A stretch of 34,118 bases of DNA from an uncultured Oscillospiraceae bacterium (GTDB lineage Bacteria; Bacillota; Clostridia; Oscillospirales; Ruminococcaceae). The first letter of the stretch is position 1. Each line of letters opens with the position of its first letter. The stretch covers positions 1 to 34,118 of the forward strand of contig CAJUAN010000028.1 in assembly GCA_910584715.1 (NCBI GenBank), given 5' to 3'. Below are positions 31,835-34,118 of the stretch, one piece after another. Made by a program: the position numbers and the translations under genes. The notes below the pieces were generated by a model. The model had not been told where the DNA came from. It saw only the letters and a list, made by a program, of their open reading frames with translations, and ran no database searches.

Positions 31835-31862
31835 GACCGCTCCAATCGGGGCGGTCTTTTTT
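31835..31862 (+). terminator. Terminator of flagellin 2
   Basis: GACCGCTCC/GGGGCGGTC with AATC loop and six U, the same hairpin as after flagellin 1. The ~95 bp before it are also similar, so the duplication included the 3' flank. Confidence 0.93.
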
Positions 31863-31902
31863 ATGTCTTTATCAAGAACCGTAAAAAACATTTCCAAAAA
31901 AC

Positions 31903-31931
31903 TTGAAAAAAGCGTTTAAATGTGATATAAT
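31903..31931 (+). promoter_or_regulatory. Sigma-A promoter of the exporter gene pair
   Basis: TTGAAA (31903-31908), 17-nt spacer, TATAAT (31926-31931); leader about 40 nt. Confidence 0.8.
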
Positions 31932-31976
31932 AATATATTAATTGATTTCAGGCGCTTTTTTGAAAGGACTTTTTTA

Positions 31977-32882
31977 ATGCATATATTTTTGTACGGCCTC
32001 GCTCACACCCACAGCCACGGAAGCTTTGATTTTTGGGACGTTCTCCTCGACGCCGTTCTCGATACGGCTAAAATGCTCCCGTTTCTGTTTCTGGCGTTCC
32101 TGCTCATGGAATTTATCGAACACCGCGCGGGAGACAGGCTTGCCGAAGCTCTCGGCAAAGCCGGAAAGAAAACAGCCGCAGGCCCCGCCGCAGGAGCAGT
32201 CCTCGGCTGCGTTCCCCAGTGCGGTTTTTCCGTAGCCGCCGCAAACCTCTACGCGGGGCGCGTCATCACCCTCGGAACGCTTATCTCCGTATTCATAGCT
32301 ACCTCCGACGAGGCTATACCGGTGCTTCTCGCTCACCCTGAAATGTTCGGTTCAATATGGAAGCTGATCGCCGTAAAAATCATTGCCGCCCTTATTGCGG
32401 GCATAGCGGCCGATCTTATCATAAAAATGTTCAGGCTCAGCACAGACGGCGAAAGTATTGAGGACATCTGCACAGAAAGCGGCTGCGGCTGCGGAAGCCA
32501 TGGTATATGGTACTCCGCTCTGAAACACACCGCAGGCGTGGGCATATTTATTTTTATTGTGAACCTTATTATAGGCGCGGTCATGTCTTTTGCGGGAAGC
32601 GAGGCGGTAGCGCATTTTATCGGCGGAATGGGAGTCTTTCAGCCCTTTGCCGCAGGACTTGTGGGAATGATACCCAACTGCGCGGCGTCGGTGCTTATCA
32701 CGGAGCTTTACGCCGAGGGAGCTGTAAGCTTCGGAACAGCCGCGGCGGGACTCTGCACAGGCGCAGGGATAGGTCTCGCGGTTCTTTTCCGCGCAAATAA
32801 AAACATCAGGGAAAACCTGATTATCACAGGAATAGTATACGCCGCCGGAACAGCCTGCGGGATAATCCTTAATTTGTTTTAA
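31977..32882 (+). CDS. ArsP_2-type putative heavy-metal exporter
   Basis: A 301-aa membrane protein of the family annotated as putative 10-TM heavy-metal exporter (ArsP_2). About eight to ten hydrophobic helices form two similar halves. Each half carries a proline motif: GCVPQCGFSVAAANLYAGRV in the first and GMIPNCAASVLITELYAEGA in the second, the first with CxxxC. The N-terminus has HTHSHG and a central cytoplasmic or external loop has CTESGCGCGSHG, both plausible metal ligands. The ATG follows GAAAGGA. The pair with the SLC13-like gene 25 nt downstream is probably an operon. Substrate (Mn, As or another metal) cannot be decided from sequence. Confidence 0.8.
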   Translation: MHIFLYGLAHTHSHGSFDFWDVLLDAVLDTAKMLPFLFLAFLLMEFIEHRAGDRLAEALGKAGKKTAAGPAAGAVLGCVPQCGFSVAAANLYAGRVITLGTLISVFIATSDEAIPVLLAHPEMFGSIWKLIAVKIIAALIAGIAADLIIKMFRLSTDGESIEDICTESGCGCGSHGIWYSALKHTAGVGIFIFIVNLIIGAVMSFAGSEAVAHFIGGMGVFQPFAAGLVGMIPNCAASVLITELYAEGAVSFGTAAAGLCTGAGIGLAVLFRANKNIRENLIITGIVYAAGTACGIILNLF

Positions 32883-32907
32883 AATTTAAAGACTTGGGGG
32901 CGCCGCG

Positions 32908-34014
32908 ATGAAAGGCATTATTGATTTTTGCAAAAGGGAATTTTCTGTAGTTGTATCGTTTCTGGCGGCGCTGATATCCTGCTTGTTCGTACCGGTTACA
33001 AACTATGTGGACTATGTGGACACGGATACTATCGGGCTGCTTTTCTGCCTGATGATAGCCGTTGCGGGCTTCCGGGACTGCGGGCTGCTGTCCTTTCTTT
33101 CGGGAAAGCTTCTCGGCGGAAAAGAGCCGGGCTCCCGCAGAACGGGCACGGTGCTTGTTTACATAACGTTTTTCTCCGCAATGTTTTTTACCAACGACGT
33201 TGCGCTTATAGCTTTTGTACCTCTTACAGCAGCGCTGTTTGAGAACCACCCGAAAACCATGATATACGTGATAACGCTCCAGACCGCCGCGGCGAATCTG
33301 GGAAGTATGCTCACGCCTTTCGGAAATCCCCACAATCTGTATCTGTACGACAGGTACAAAATGAATGCGGGGGAATTCTTCTCAGCAACGGTTCCTGTTG
33401 TGCTTTTAAGCGCGGTACTTATTTTTATTTTGTGTATGCTGATAAAAAACGAGCCGCTGAATGCCGACAGCCGCCGCGGAGCCGTCATACGCAACAAGAG
33501 ATATCTTGCTTTGTACACAGTCCTGTTTATGCTTTGCCTGACGGCTGTTTTCGGGAAAGTTGGCGTAATGGTTACATTTGCTTCTGTCTGCATTGTTGCG
33601 GCGATAATTGACGTGCGTATTTTTGCCGCTGTGGACTACGGTCTGCTGGCGACGTTTGCTTTCTTTTTCATCTTTGTTGGAAATATCCGCAATATAGGAG
33701 CGGTAAGCGAGTTCCTCACAAAGCTCATGGACGGCAGAGAAATGCTTGCTTCCGCTGCTGCGAGCCAGGTCATCAGCAATGTCCCGGCGGCGGTAATGCT
33801 TTCGGGATTCACGGAAAACGCCCGCGCCATGGTTCTCGGCACTAACATAGGAGGACTGGGAACGGTTGTCGCCAGTCTTGCGAGTCTTATTTCGTTCCGC
33901 ATATATCTTGAGACTGACGAAGCCAGACCGTTCAGATATCTGGCGGTTTTCACATTGGTCAATGTCCTGCTGTTTGCGGTAACGTTCGCATTTGCGTACT
34001 TTTTCGTGCTTTAA
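32908..34014 (+). CDS. ArsB/NhaD/SLC13-type permease
   Basis: A 368-aa membrane permease of the ion-transporter superfamily that includes citrate, arsenite and Na+/H+ carriers. About ten TM helices with two re-entrant motifs: FFTNDVALIAFVPLTAAL with GSMLTPFGNPHNLYLY in the first half, and ASQVISNVPAAVMLSGF with GTNIGGLGTVVASLASL in the second. The SNVPA and GNPHN motifs mark the transport core. It is somewhat shorter than typical ~420-aa members. The ATG follows GGGGG about 9 nt upstream. Substrate is not inferable; coupling with the metal exporter suggests an oxyanion or metal-linked anion. Confidence 0.82.
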   Translation: MKGIIDFCKREFSVVVSFLAALISCLFVPVTNYVDYVDTDTIGLLFCLMIAVAGFRDCGLLSFLSGKLLGGKEPGSRRTGTVLVYITFFSAMFFTNDVALIAFVPLTAALFENHPKTMIYVITLQTAAANLGSMLTPFGNPHNLYLYDRYKMNAGEFFSATVPVVLLSAVLIFILCMLIKNEPLNADSRRGAVIRNKRYLALYTVLFMLCLTAVFGKVGVMVTFASVCIVAAIIDVRIFAAVDYGLLATFAFFFIFVGNIRNIGAVSEFLTKLMDGREMLASAAASQVISNVPAAVMLSGFTENARAMVLGTNIGGLGTVVASLASLISFRIYLETDEARPFRYLAVFTLVNVLLFAVTFAFAYFFVL

Positions 34015-34030
34015 TAAAATAGTGAATTTA

Positions 34031-34118
34031 TGTTTAACGCACAAACGATATTATTCCGTCAGGACTTTAGCTGGTCGAGCTGAGCCCAGCTCGCGGGGGT
34101 CGAGGGGGCAGAGCCCCT
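34031..34118 (+). repeat. Terminal interspersed repeat, right copy
   Basis: Inverted counterpart of 1-70 (TGTTTAACGCACAAACG..., AGCTGGTCGAGCTG..., GCGGGGGTC), extended by a second small hairpin AGGGG/CCCCT at the window edge. Confidence 0.75.

Overview
The window looks like a contig from a motile, fibre-degrading, anaerobic Firmicute of the Ruminococcus/Oscillospiraceae type. The reasons are the secreted lipoprotein glycosidases (GH5, GH26), a complete CheA-W-R-B set, large flagellins, Gram-positive-style Shine-Dalgarno sites, a HrcA/CIRCE-controlled groESL, and an ECF sigma factor coupled to a serpin. No tRNA, rRNA, CRISPR, prophage or transposase was found. Both ends carry inverted copies of a ~70-bp structured repeat, which suggests the assembly stopped at an interspersed repeat family.

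Layout. 1-1455: terminal repeat and a GH5 lipoprotein. 1459-3664 (minus): two orphan flagellar-export genes, FlhB-C-terminal-like and FliK-like. They diverge from cheA-cheW-cheR-cheB (4022-9092) through two sigma-A promoters whose -35 boxes overlap. 9246-11188 (minus): groES-groEL behind a perfect CIRCE operator. 11761-15691: response regulator, sensor kinase and membrane-anchored HtrA protease, a CssRS-like envelope-stress module. 15853-18080: ECF sigma factor overlapping a gene for a membrane-anchored extracellular serpin. 18129-21624 (minus): operon of a 6-TM chemoreceptor, a CE1-type esterase and a GH26 mannanase lipoprotein. 21833-26603: TPP-riboswitch-controlled thiW-thiM-thiE-thiD-thiC. 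26675-27196 (minus): small charged coiled-coil protein under a two-operator promoter. 27403-31776: two divergent flagellin genes. 31977-34014: ArsP_2-type putative metal exporter and an ArsB/NhaD/SLC13-type permease.

How they fit together. Sensing (chemoreceptor, Che proteins), movement (flagellins, export accessories) and polysaccharide attack (GH5, GH26, esterase) are interleaved. Two modules watch the envelope: RR-HK-HtrA, and sigma-serpin. The thiamine operon makes the pyrimidine half (ThiC, ThiD) and salvages the thiazole half (ThiW, ThiM), joining them with ThiE.

Two points deserve most attention. (1) The 405-bp flagellin intergenic region holds a perfect 21-bp inverted repeat flanking 246 bp that contain the only recognisable sigma-28 promoter. 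This is the layout of an invertible flagellin phase switch, although leftover similarity from the gene duplication is a real alternative. (2) The ECF sigma factor is translationally coupled to a serpin that sits where an anti-sigma factor normally would, with a cytoplasmic tail, one TM helix and an external inhibitory-type serpin domain. This could be a protease-sensing signalling device.
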